In this document: piece after piece, positions 18,661 to 26,188 of the stretch
Numbering within the stretch: the stretch's first letter is position 1
Layout of the letters: each line of letters starts with the position of its first letter
Assembly: GCA_019187085.1 (NCBI GenBank)
Contig: JABARS010000008.1
Location: 17,112 to 81,111, forward strand
Direction: 5' to 3'
From: Pseudorhodoplanes sp.
Lineage (GTDB): Bacteria > Pseudomonadota > Alphaproteobacteria > Rhizobiales > Xanthobacteraceae
Length of the DNA: 64,000 bases
Notes under the pieces: model-generated
The model's database searches: none
What the model saw: only the letters and a program-made list of their open reading frames with translations
Told to the model about the DNA's origin: nothing
Position numbers and translations under genes: made by a program

Positions 18661-19527
18661 ATGAATGACGGGCTCTTGTCCGAGACGATCGAGGCGATCC
18701 GCAAATTCGCGCCGGAGGGGATCGCCGAAATCCCGATCGAGCGCGCGGTGGTCGGCCTTTTCTTCACCGGCGTGAAGCTCGCCACCGGCCATGTCGGCGC
18801 CTGCGCGACCCCGGTCAAGACGATACCGGAGGCCGTGTGCTGCCCGAGCTCGGCGCATGCCATGCCGTTTCCGGGAAAGATGCGCGGCCGGCCGGCGATC
18901 GGTTTCCTCGACGACGTCCATCACGAGAACGGCATCCGCCGCGCGGTCGCGGTTGCGGCCATGAATGCGCTGGCCGCCTATTGCTGGGATTGCCGGCCGC
19001 ATCCCGACGTCGATCTGGAATCCGGCATCGATGCGTTCGACGCGGCGAATATCCGCCCGGGTCAGTTCGTCGTCGTGGTGGGGGCGTTCGTTCCGTTCCT
19101 GCGCGCGCTCAAGCAGCGCGGGCAGCGGTTCGTGGTGCTGGAGCAGGATCCGGCGACGCTCAAGGCCGACGAGATGCCGTTCTACCGGCATGCCTCGCAG
19201 ACCGCCGAGATCGTGCCGCAGGCCGACGTCATCCTGGTCACCGGCACGACGCTGCTCAACGACACGCTCGACGACATCCTCGCCATGGCCCGGCCGGACG
19301 CCTGCAAGGTCGTGGTCGGTCCGACCGTCGGGCTCGTGCCGGATGCCTATCTGCGTCGCGGATGCGACATTCTCGGCAGCATCCAGGTGACGCATCCGAA
19401 CGAGTTTCTCGACATTCTCGCCGAAGGCGGCTCCGGCTATCATTTCTTCGGCAAGTCGGCGCAGAAGGTCGTGCTGCGGGCACGCCGTCATGACGGCATG
19501 CGCGTGCCGGTGGCGGCGGTGGTCTGA
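18661..19527 (+). CDS. DUF364/DUF4213 family protein, putative metal chelation
   Basis: A 288-residue cytoplasmic protein of the DUF364 type, whose C-terminal domain is described in domain databases as putative heavy-metal chelation; members cluster with molybdenum genes. Start ATG 18661 (MNDGLL) is chosen for the GGAG at 18651-18654; ATG 18625 would add 12 residues without conservation. Visible: an N-terminal domain with FFTGVKLATGHVGACATPV and a cysteine pair AVCCPSS, then FVVVVGAFVPFLRALKQRG, VLEQDP, VILVTGTTLLNDTLDDIL and VVGPTVGLVPD, which has a Rossmann-like alternation. Shares the promoter region and Mo-box with DUF2478. Role in molybdenum handling is inferred. Confidence 0.78.
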   Translation: MNDGLLSETIEAIRKFAPEGIAEIPIERAVVGLFFTGVKLATGHVGACATPVKTIPEAVCCPSSAHAMPFPGKMRGRPAIGFLDDVHHENGIRRAVAVAAMNALAAYCWDCRPHPDVDLESGIDAFDAANIRPGQFVVVVGAFVPFLRALKQRGQRFVVLEQDPATLKADEMPFYRHASQTAEIVPQADVILVTGTTLLNDTLDDILAMARPDACKVVVGPTVGLVPDAYLRRGCDILGSIQVTHPNEFLDILAEGGSGYHFFGKSAQKVVLRARRHDGMRVPVAAVV

Positions 19528-19574
19528 CAGCGCGGGCAAGCGGGTATGCGCAGGTCCGGCAGGCGCGGGCGGGG

Positions 19575-20066
19575 ATGAACACGCTCCGGCCAAACGAGAT
19601 CGCCGCCGAAGGGCCGCCGGCCACCGACGCCGGCCTGGTCTTCATCGAACGGATCCGCACGCCATGGACCGATCGTCTGCAATGTCCGCGGTAGGGACGC
19701 CTCGACGGCCCGCTCTGCCGGATCGAAGTTTTCCCGCAATGGGCCGCAGCGCTCGACGGCATCGGCGCCTATAGCTGGATCGAGGTGCTGTACTGGCTCC
19801 ACCTCGCCAGGCGCGACCTCCTGCGGCAGGCCCCGCGCAGCGATGGCGACGTGCGCGGCACCTTCAGCCTGAGATCGCCGTTGCGTCCCAATCCGATCGC
19901 GACCAGCGTCGTCGCGCTCGTGGCCGTCGAGGGACATGTGCTCGCCGTGCGCGGGCTCGATTGCATCGACGGCACGCCGCTGCTCGATCTCAAACCCGAT
20001 CGGACGGTATTTACGCCGCCCGCGCCGCGCCAGCCCGGCGACGATCAGGTGGATCCCGATCTCTGA
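19575..20066 (+). pseudogene. trmO: tRNA (t6A37-N6)-methyltransferase TrmO-like gene with an in-frame TAG
   Basis: TrmO/YaeB proteins use S-adenosylmethionine to methylate t6A37 of tRNA-Thr, but members also sit in molybdenum or metal loci. The frame from ATG 19575 reads FIERIRTPWTDRLQCPR, then TAG at 19692-19694, then [45 protein letters not shown] and [17 protein letters not shown]. These blocks follow the family order exactly with no frame change. The family has a glutamine or similar residue after CPR, so CAG to TAG is the simplest explanation. Without suppression, only a 39-residue stub is made. The segment downstream remains fully conserved, which suggests a recent event. Confidence 0.82.
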
Positions 20067-20235
20067 GCGGAGTGGGGCGGGCGCTCCGCTCGCCCCGCAT
20101 TGTGTTTTACGCTCGCCGCGCATTGCGTTTGCGGCAAGAGGCATGTCCAAAGGGACGAGAGCCTGCCGACCGAGCGCGGAACACCCATTCCACGTTGGTC
20201 GCCAGGCTCCCGTTCCCAAACGGCGCGCGTGCAGA

Positions 20236-22305
20236 TCAGAACGTCGCTTTCGCTTTCACATAGTAGCTGCGGCCCGGCTGCGGCAGCCCCCATGCAAGCT
20301 CATAGTTCTGGTCGAGGATGTTCTTGATGCCGGCGGCCAGTTCCAGTCCGTTCGCCACCTTGTAGTCGGCCTGCACGTTGAACAGCGTGTAGGCGCCGGT
20401 CAGCGTGTAGGGGAAGGCCTGGACCGGATTGGTCGAGACGTCGCTCCAGCGGTTGCTGGTGACTTCGAGGCTCGGCGTGACCGACAGCCGTTCCCAGGGC
20501 TGCCAGACCATGTAGAGGAAGGTCTTGTGCGTCGGCACGCCGGTGGGGCGCAGGTTGGGCTGCGACGCGTCCTGGATGGTGCGGTGGATATAGGTGTAGT
20601 TGCCGCCGAACCGCAGCATCGGTGCGAGCCGCGTCTCCAGCGACGCCTCGTAGCCGTAGAAGTGGCCGTCTCCCACATTCTGGTTCTGCGTGGTGCCGGC
20701 CGAGACCTGGACGGTCTGGATCAGGTCGGTGACGTCGCTGTAGAAGACCGCGCCCGACACCTTGGTGTCGTTGGCGAAGCGCTCCTTCCAGCCGAGCTCG
20801 TAGTTGCGCGCGCGCTCCGGGCCGAGATTGGGATTGGGCATCGCCGTCCCGAAACGGGTGCTGTAGAGCTCGAAGATGGTGGGGAAGCGCGAGCGGTCGG
20901 ACACGCTGGCGTGGAGCTGGCCGGTGTCACTGTAGCGCCAGATCGCTGCTGCCTGCCAGTTGAACGCGTCGGAGCCGCCGATCGGATAATTGAATATCGA
21001 TCGCGTCGTGCTGTTGAACTCTTCCGCCTTGGTGATCTCGTACTTGTCGTAGCTCACGCCGGTCACGATATCGACCGACGGCGACAGGTGGAACGTGTTC
21101 TCCGCGGCGAAGGACCAGGTCTCCTGCGACTGCTTCTGCTGCGGCTCGATCGAGCTGAGCGTCGGATGCGTCGGGCGGTTGTGGTTCCATTCGGTGTGGG
21201 TATCGGCCCGGTAATGGACCACGGCCTTCAGCGTGTTTTGCGGGATCAGGCGGGTGCCGAGCTCGATGCTGCCGCCGCGGGCATTGTCCTCGTAGAAGCT
21301 GCGGAAGCGCCCGTTCGCCGACTGCGTCGTGTAGGTATTGTTGTCGAACGCATCGAGCGCGTTCTCGAACGTGTTGTAGTAGAGCTTGGTCTTCACATAG
21401 GACGCATCGCCGAGCTGGGTATTGGACAGCCAGTAGATGTTCTGGATGTCCCACCAGGGCCAGCGCCAGTAGCTGTTCGGGGGCACGGGCGGATTGTTGT
21501 AGACGTTCAGCGGCGCGCCTTTTTCGCCCGACTGCTTGATGAAGTTGATCGTGTACTCGTCGGTGGCGTTGGGCGTGTAGCCGGCCTTGAGGCTGACGCG
21601 CCAGTCGCTCGTGTCGGAGCCGTTGCGGCGGCCGCCGTCCTCCAGCGAGGTCGCGGTCGGCTGGTATTTCCCGGACATCGTCCAGAAATCGCGATCGGTC
21701 GCGTTCACGCTGCCCTGCAGATAATAGTTCTGCTGGCGGGTGCCCAGCATCGCGTAGGTGTTCCAGCCTTCCTGCGCGCCGTTGCGCCCGAAGGTCAGGC
21801 CGCCCTGCAGTTCGGCCTCGAACGGCTTCACCGGCTTGCGGGTGACGAGGTTGATGGCGCCGCCCATGCCGCCGGGGCCGTCGAGCACCGAGGCGTATCC
21901 CTTCTGGATCTGGATTTCCGAAATGTCGGCGGTCAGGAAGCGGCTGTAATCCAGCCGGTTGTCGGCGGGCAGATAGACGCGCACGCCGTCGATCATCAGC
22001 GGGACCTGCCAGCGGCCGAAGCCGCGCACGAACACGTCGCTCTCGTTGCGCCGTCCGTTCGAATCGAACGTGCTGACCACGCCCGGGACCGTGTTGACGG
22101 CGCGGTCGAGCGAGCCGCGGTCGAAATTCCAGATTTCGTCGCGCGTGACGACGGCGCTTCCCACGCCGGTGCCCCCGTCACCCGAGGCGGTGACGTTGAT
22201 CTCGCCGAGCGAAAACACGTCCTGTCGTTGCTGTGCGAGTGCCGTCGATGCGAGCGCCGTCAGCGCGACGCCGGAAAGCAGGATATTCCTTGATAGACAT
22301 TTCAT
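20236..22305 (-). CDS. TonB-dependent outer-membrane receptor in a molybdenum locus
   Basis: A 689-residue receptor: signal peptide ending TALAQ, TonB-box-like start (VFSLGEINVTA), plug domain (VNTVPGVVSTFDSNGRRNE, VFVRGFGRWQVPLMIDGVRV, SVLDGPGGMGGAINLVTRKP), and a barrel ending in the aromatic KATF. LGPERARNYELGWKERF and GIKNILDQNYEL are normal late-barrel motifs. Two Mo-box palindromes lie upstream: 22385-22408 is 80 bases before the start codon, and 22729-22752 is farther. Divergent from a second importer-type binding protein. The substrate cannot be read from the sequence; molybdate, tungstate or a metallophore complex of them is inferred from the operators and neighbours. No OprC-type copper site is seen. 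Confidence 0.88.
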   Translation of the reverse strand: MKCLSRNILLSGVALTALASTALAQQRQDVFSLGEINVTASGDGGTGVGSAVVTRDEIWNFDRGSLDRAVNTVPGVVSTFDSNGRRNESDVFVRGFGRWQVPLMIDGVRVYLPADNRLDYSRFLTADISEIQIQKGYASVLDGPGGMGGAINLVTRKPVKPFEAELQGGLTFGRNGAQEGWNTYAMLGTRQQNYYLQGSVNATDRDFWTMSGKYQPTATSLEDGGRRNGSDTSDWRVSLKAGYTPNATDEYTINFIKQSGEKGAPLNVYNNPPVPPNSYWRWPWWDIQNIYWLSNTQLGDASYVKTKLYYNTFENALDAFDNNTYTTQSANGRFRSFYEDNARGGSIELGTRLIPQNTLKAVVHYRADTHTEWNHNRPTHPTLSSIEPQQKQSQETWSFAAENTFHLSPSVDIVTGVSYDKYEITKAEEFNSTTRSIFNYPIGGSDAFNWQAAAIWRYSDTGQLHASVSDRSRFPTIFELYSTRFGTAMPNPNLGPERARNYELGWKERFANDTKVSGAVFYSDVTDLIQTVQVSAGTTQNQNVGDGHFYGYEASLETRLAPMLRFGGNYTYIHRTIQDASQPNLRPTGVPTHKTFLYMVWQPWERLSVTPSLEVTSNRWSDVSTNPVQAFPYTLTGAYTLFNVQADYKVANGLELAAGIKNILDQNYELAWGLPQPGRSYYVKAKATF

Positions 22306-22384
22306 GACCCAGCCCCTGTAGCTTTCGTTCGACTTGAGTTTGGTTTTGTTCTGTTTCTCTGGATTGTTTTTTCGTTATATTTAT

Positions 22385-22408
22385 CGTTATATTCATATAG
22401 ATATGACG
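22385..22408. promoter_or_regulatory. Mo-box upstream of the TonB receptor
   Basis: CGTTATAT-N8-ATATGACG: halves agree at 7 of 8 positions after inversion. A further CGTTATAT half-site precedes it. Placed 80 bases before the receptor start, fitting repression of a promoter by ModE. Confidence 0.8.
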
Positions 22409-22728
22409 TAAGTCAAAACCTCATCTCCCTGGATACGTGGGACAAAACGTCATAGCGCCGGATGCGCGCTCGTCGGCGCGCCCTTCGGCGGCGAAAGAAC
22501 GATCGCTGCCGGAAAAAATGAGATCGCTGCCTGTCGCGTGCGAAGACGGCGCGTGCGGCGCGCCCGAGGTGGGGCGCCTGCAAGGGTGCGGAAGACGTGC
22601 GCTGTCGCGCGGTCGGGGAGAATGCGGCGTGCGCCGGGAAAAAGTCCCGGGGCTGCTGACGGCACGCGCCAAGCGGCCCCGGGGACAGGCACGGACGCCC
22701 GCAGCTTGGCCGTCCATATCGTCGATAT

Positions 22729-22752
22729 CGTAATATCTATATGAATATAACG
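22729..22752. promoter_or_regulatory. Second Mo-box, inverted near-copy of the first
   Basis: CGTAATAT-N8-ATATAACG. Taken as reverse complement, all 24 positions except one equal the box at 22385-22408, including the spacer. It faces the second binding-protein gene. Confidence 0.78.
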
Positions 22753-22898
22753 AGGAAGGCAAGCGACGGCTCCCGTGGGTGCGCCGGCGGACCGGGATGG
22801 GGCCGGCCCGCGTTCGCGTAGCGAAAAAAATGTCGACGCAGGCGGCGCGACCGGCGGACCGGTCCGGACCTGCGCGGGGACATCGGGTTTGATTGCTA

Positions 22899-22922
22899 CG
22901 ATGTATCCAGATAAATATATTG
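22899..22922. promoter_or_regulatory. Weak Mo-box-like site
   Basis: CGATGTAT-N8-ATATATTG keeps the 8-8-8 spacing but departs from the consensus in both halves. It lies 73 bases before the second binding-protein gene and may be a degenerate operator. Confidence 0.35.
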
Positions 22923-22995
22923 CCTAAAGTCAAATCATGCCCGTCCGGCCCATGATTGTTGAGATCTTGGGCGAATGTCCGAACGGGAGACCGGC

Positions 22996-24068
22996 ATGGC
23001 AATGCATCGTTACGGCGCGCACCCGATCGCAGCCCGCAGGCGGCCGCCAGCCGCTGACGGCGCGGGCGTGCTGCTCGCGGTGTCGGCGCTCGAAACCGCG
23101 TCTGCGCGCATCGTCGTCGATTCCGCGGGCCGCAGGATCGAAATTCCCGACCGGATCGAGCGGATCGTGGCGGCCGGTCCGCCGGCGTCCGTGCTGGTCT
23201 ATGTGCTTGCGCCCGAAAAGCTCGTCGGCTGGAATCGCAAGCCGAGCCCGGCGGAAGCCGCGTTCCTCGCGCCCGCGGCGGCCAGGCTGCCGGAGATCGG
23301 CCGTATCACGGGGCGCGGCGGAACGGCGAACCTCGAAGTCATCCTTGCGGCGAAGCCGGACCTGATCGTCGATTTCGGTTCCATCGCCAATACCTATGTC
23401 TCGCTCGCCGACCGCGTGCAGGAACAGACCGGCATTCCCTATATTTTGATCGACGGCCGCTTCGACAACACGGTCGCCGCCATCAGGATGCTGGGCGATA
23501 TCGCGGGCGTGCGCGAGCGCGCCGAGCAGATCGCGCATACGCGGAAAACGTCCTGCGCGAGGCCGCGCACGCGGCGCAAGCCGTGCCGCCGGACAAGCGG
23601 CCGCGCGTTTATCTCGCGCGCCGGCCGAACGGGCTGGAGACAGGCGGCCGCGGCTCGATCAATACCGAGATCATCGAGCGCGCCGGCGGCATCAATGTCG
23701 CCGACGCCGCGCTGGGCGAGGGGGGTCTCTACGACGCCTCGCTGGAACAGCTTCTGGCGTGGAATCCCGACACCATCATCACCGTCGACCGCAAATTCTT
23801 CGAGACGGTGCGGACCCTGCCGGGCTGGTCGCAGATCGAGGCGGTGCGGCGCAACCGCGTCTTCCTCAGCCCCGCGCTTCCCTACGGCTGGATCGATTTT
23901 CCGCCCTCGGTGAACCGTTTCATCGGCCTCGAATGGCTTTCCGGGCTTTTCTTTCCGCAGGACCGGCAATCCGATCTTGCGGAAACCGCCGCCGGCTTCT
24001 ATCGACTCTTCTATCAAGTCGAGATCGACGCGGCGGCGCGCGAGCCCCTGCTGGGTCCGCTCAGATGA
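22996..24068 (+). pseudogene. Second FecCD-type periplasmic binding protein, frameshifted
   Basis: Paralogue of the intact binding protein at 15908-16927: VAAGPPASVLVYVLAPEKLVGW, GRITGRGGTANLE, DLIVDFGSIANTYVSLADRVQ and, later, YGWIDFPPSVNRFIGLEWL are all shared. The frame is lost at about 23538. Before it, the sequence reads ERAEQIAH; after it, YAENVLREAAHAAQAVPPDK continues one base out of phase, as if one T were missing. The second half stays open to 24068. The N-terminal signal region also looks poor. It may have been the binding protein serving the receptor on the other side of the control region. A sequencing error at one base cannot be excluded. Confidence 0.8.
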
Positions 24069-24117
24069 TGCCGCCGGAAGGATCCGCGATCTGCTTTTCC
24101 ACAACAGGAGCGGCCAG

Positions 24118-24308
24118 ATGAAACTCAGCGCCCGCAACGTTCTCAAAGGCACGATCGTCGAAGTCACCAAAGGACAGACCACGGCGCATGTGCGCATCGA
24201 TGTCGGCGGCTCGATCGTCACCAGGCCCTGGACGACCTGAAGCTCCAGAAGGGCGGATCGGCCTATGCCGTGATCAAGGCGTCCGATGTGATGGTCGGGA
24301 TAGACTGA
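24118..24308 (+). pseudogene. Molbindin (Mop/TOBE domain) remnant
   Basis: The start MKLSARNVLKGTIVEVTKGQ and HVRIDVGGSIVT is a textbook molbindin, a roughly 70-residue protein that binds molybdate or tungstate oxyanions. After codon VT (about 24222) the frame runs to a TGA at 24238-24240. In another frame the expected end follows: LDDLKLQKGGSAYAVIKASD, then VMVGID and TGA at 24306. The missing part corresponds to the usual SITNE-like segment, so a deletion of about 16 bases is likely. The product would lack half of its oxyanion-binding fold. Confidence 0.8.
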
Positions 24309-24333
24309 GCGCTTTCGCACGGAGACGACGGGA

Positions 24334-25578
24334 ATGTCTGTGGACGGCGGAGCGGTGGGCGCCCAGGCGCGGCCGGACGACAGGGAGAAGGCGCCGCTGT
24401 TGTCGGTGGAGGAGGCGCGCTCGCGCATCGTCGGCGCGCTTGACGTCCTCGGCAACGAAAGCGTGGCCCTTGCGGATGCGCTCGGCCGCGTGCTCGCTGC
24501 AGACATCCGGGCGAGGTTCAGCCATCCGCCGGCCGCCGTCTCGTCGATGGATGGCTATGCGTTGCGGTCGCAGGACGCAGCTTCGCTGCCCCTGCGGCTG
24601 CGGCGGATCGGAGCGTCGCGCGCGGGCGAAAGTTTCGACGGCATTGTCGCGCCCGGCACCTGCGTTCGCATCTTCACCGGCGCCACGATGCCGCGCGGCG
24701 CGGACCTTATCGCGCTGCAGGAGGACGCGAGCGAGAGCGACGGCCACGTCACGATCGACGCGGTGCCGGCGAAAGGCAAATTCATCCGCCCCGCCGGCTT
24801 CGATTTTCCGGCCGGGGCGGTTTGCACAACGCGCGGCGAAGTGTTGACCGCGCGCCGCGTCGGGCTTCTTGCGATGGCGGGTCACAATGCCGTGCCGGTG
24901 ATCCGCAAGCCGAAGGTGGCCGTGCTCGCGACCGGCGACGAGCTTGTCCCGCCGGGCGAGACGCCCGGCAAGGACCAGATCGTGGGCTCGAACAGCGTCG
25001 CGCTCTCCGCCGCCATCGCCGGATGGGGCGGCGCGCCGGTCGATCTCGGGATCGTTGCCGACCGGCGCGAGGCGATTGCGGCCGCGCTCGATCGCGCCCG
25101 CTCCGCCGACCTGCTGGTCACGACTGGCGGCGCTTCGGTCGGCGAGCATGACCTCGTGCATGCCGGGCTCGCGGAGCGCGGCTTCGCGCTCGATTTCTGG
25201 CGCATCGCGATGCGGCCGGGCAAACCGCTGATGTTCGGGCAGGCCGCCGGCCTGCCGGTGCTCAGCCTGCCGGGCAATCCGGTGTCGGCGCTTGTCTGTG
25301 CGCTTCTGTTCCTGCGCCCGGCAATGGCGGCGATGCTCGGGCTTGCGAACACGCAACCCGTCTTCGAGCGGGCGATGCTGGATTATCTGCGCGCCCGCCT
25401 GGAAATCGCGGCGGACGGACGGGCCTGCGTCGAGACCTTCCCGACACAGGACAGTTCCATGCTGATGACGCTGACCCATGCCGACGTCCTGGTGCGGCGC
25501 CGGCCGTTCGCGCCCCCCGCGCAGGCGGGCGATCTCGTGGAGGTCATCCGGTTCGACCGGCTCGACAGCATGTTGTGA
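24334..25578 (+). CDS. moeA: Molybdopterin molybdenumtransferase MoeA
   Basis: Inserts molybdenum into adenylylated molybdopterin, the last common step of molybdenum cofactor synthesis. Seen in order: SSMDGYA with the catalytic-type Asp73, the FTGATMPRGAD block, the MoCF-domain motifs ATGDELVPPGE, TTGGASVGEHD and MRPGKPLMFG, SLPGNPVSALVCALLFLRP, and the C-terminal beta-barrel domain. Length of 414 residues is normal. It follows the molbindin remnant by 25 bases in the same direction, so binding protein, molbindin and moeA probably formed one unit. Cells usually have another moeA near moaC/mobA, so this may be a second, locus-specific copy. Confidence 0.94.
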   Translation: MSVDGGAVGAQARPDDREKAPLLSVEEARSRIVGALDVLGNESVALADALGRVLAADIRARFSHPPAAVSSMDGYALRSQDAASLPLRLRRIGASRAGESFDGIVAPGTCVRIFTGATMPRGADLIALQEDASESDGHVTIDAVPAKGKFIRPAGFDFPAGAVCTTRGEVLTARRVGLLAMAGHNAVPVIRKPKVAVLATGDELVPPGETPGKDQIVGSNSVALSAAIAGWGGAPVDLGIVADRREAIAAALDRARSADLLVTTGGASVGEHDLVHAGLAERGFALDFWRIAMRPGKPLMFGQAAGLPVLSLPGNPVSALVCALLFLRPAMAAMLGLANTQPVFERAMLDYLRARLEIAADGRACVETFPTQDSSMLMTLTHADVLVRRRPFAPPAQAGDLVEVIRFDRLDSML

Positions 25579-25604
25579 GCGCGGCGCGCGCCGCGCAGGC
25601 CGGT

Positions 25605-26036
25605 TCAGTTGAGCGCACCGCAGCTCGCGCGCCACGCGTCCGCGCCGATGCGGCTGTCGACGGCAAGCGCCGCCTGTTTCAGCACCGCGGCCAGCGCCCG
25701 CGACATGTCAGGCGGCGCGCCGAACGACACCTCGAATCCGTCGGCGGTGCCGAGCGTCATGATCAGGCACGCATGGCCTTCCACCTGCTCCACCGTCCAG
25801 CGGCCGAGCGGAAAGACGATGCGGTAATGCGGGTCGTTGGTGCGCGCGTGCAGCGCCTTCTTGAGCAGATGCGGCAGCGTCATCATGATGCTTTCCGCCT
25901 GGTCGAGGGACAGCGTGATGGTAACGGGCGCGCCGGCGCGGTCGCGCGCGCCGAGACGGATGAGGCGGCCGCTTTCGTCCACCTCGCAGACCGTCAGTTC
26001 CGCAATATCCACCGTCGTGCCCACGATCCGCTCCAT
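25605..26036 (-). CDS. Unknown small protein under a perfect Mo-box
   Basis: A 143-residue soluble protein, not recognised. The start at 26036 (MERIVGTTVDIAEL) is chosen because a longer frame would run through the Mo-box at 26066-26089, which lies 30 bases upstream. Notable features: acidic N-terminus with TVCEVDESGRLIRLGARD, a beta-rich core (APVTITLSLDQAESIMMTL, YRIVFPLGRWTVEQVEGH, FEVSFGAPPDMSRAL) and a C-terminal helix with one cysteine (RASCGALN). No signal peptide or membrane helix. Convergent with moeA. The operator implies a role tied to molybdenum supply. Confidence 0.65.
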   Translation of the reverse strand: MERIVGTTVDIAELTVCEVDESGRLIRLGARDRAGAPVTITLSLDQAESIMMTLPHLLKKALHARTNDPHYRIVFPLGRWTVEQVEGHACLIMTLGTADGFEVSFGAPPDMSRALAAVLKQAALAVDSRIGADAWRASCGALN

Positions 26037-26065
26037 TCCGTGCTCCTGCCGGCCGCGCGGCAGTT

Positions 26066-26089
26066 CGATATATCCAATAATATATATCG
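26066..26089. promoter_or_regulatory. Perfect Mo-box
   Basis: CGATATAT-N8-ATATATCG, both halves exact inverts. It lies 30 bases before the start of the unknown gene at 25605-26036, overlapping its expected promoter. Confidence 0.82.
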
Positions 26090-26188
26090 AAAGCGGATGC
26101 AAGAATCCGCCGCGGGCGGCCGGCGCGCCTTGCGATCGCGGTTTGCACAAATGCGCAATGCGGCGGCGTGCGCTTCGTATGCGTTCCG

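Larger units (their letters stand above)
22306..22995. other. Divergent control region between the receptor and the second binding protein
   Basis: About 690 bases with AT-rich islands at both ends, each holding palindromes of the Mo-box type (22385-22408, 22729-22752, weak 22899-22922), and a GC-rich middle without a supportable gene. An extra half-site CGTTATAT lies at 22373-22380, 12 bases before the first box. Confidence 0.7.

Noticed and set aside
7247..19694. Idea that TAG is recoded or suppressed, since two conserved genes carry in-frame TAG
   Set aside because: Intact genes such as fdsB, fdsD, prfC and the ArsC-like gene end in TAG without downstream extension, so TAG is an ordinary stop. 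No suppressor tRNA is seen.
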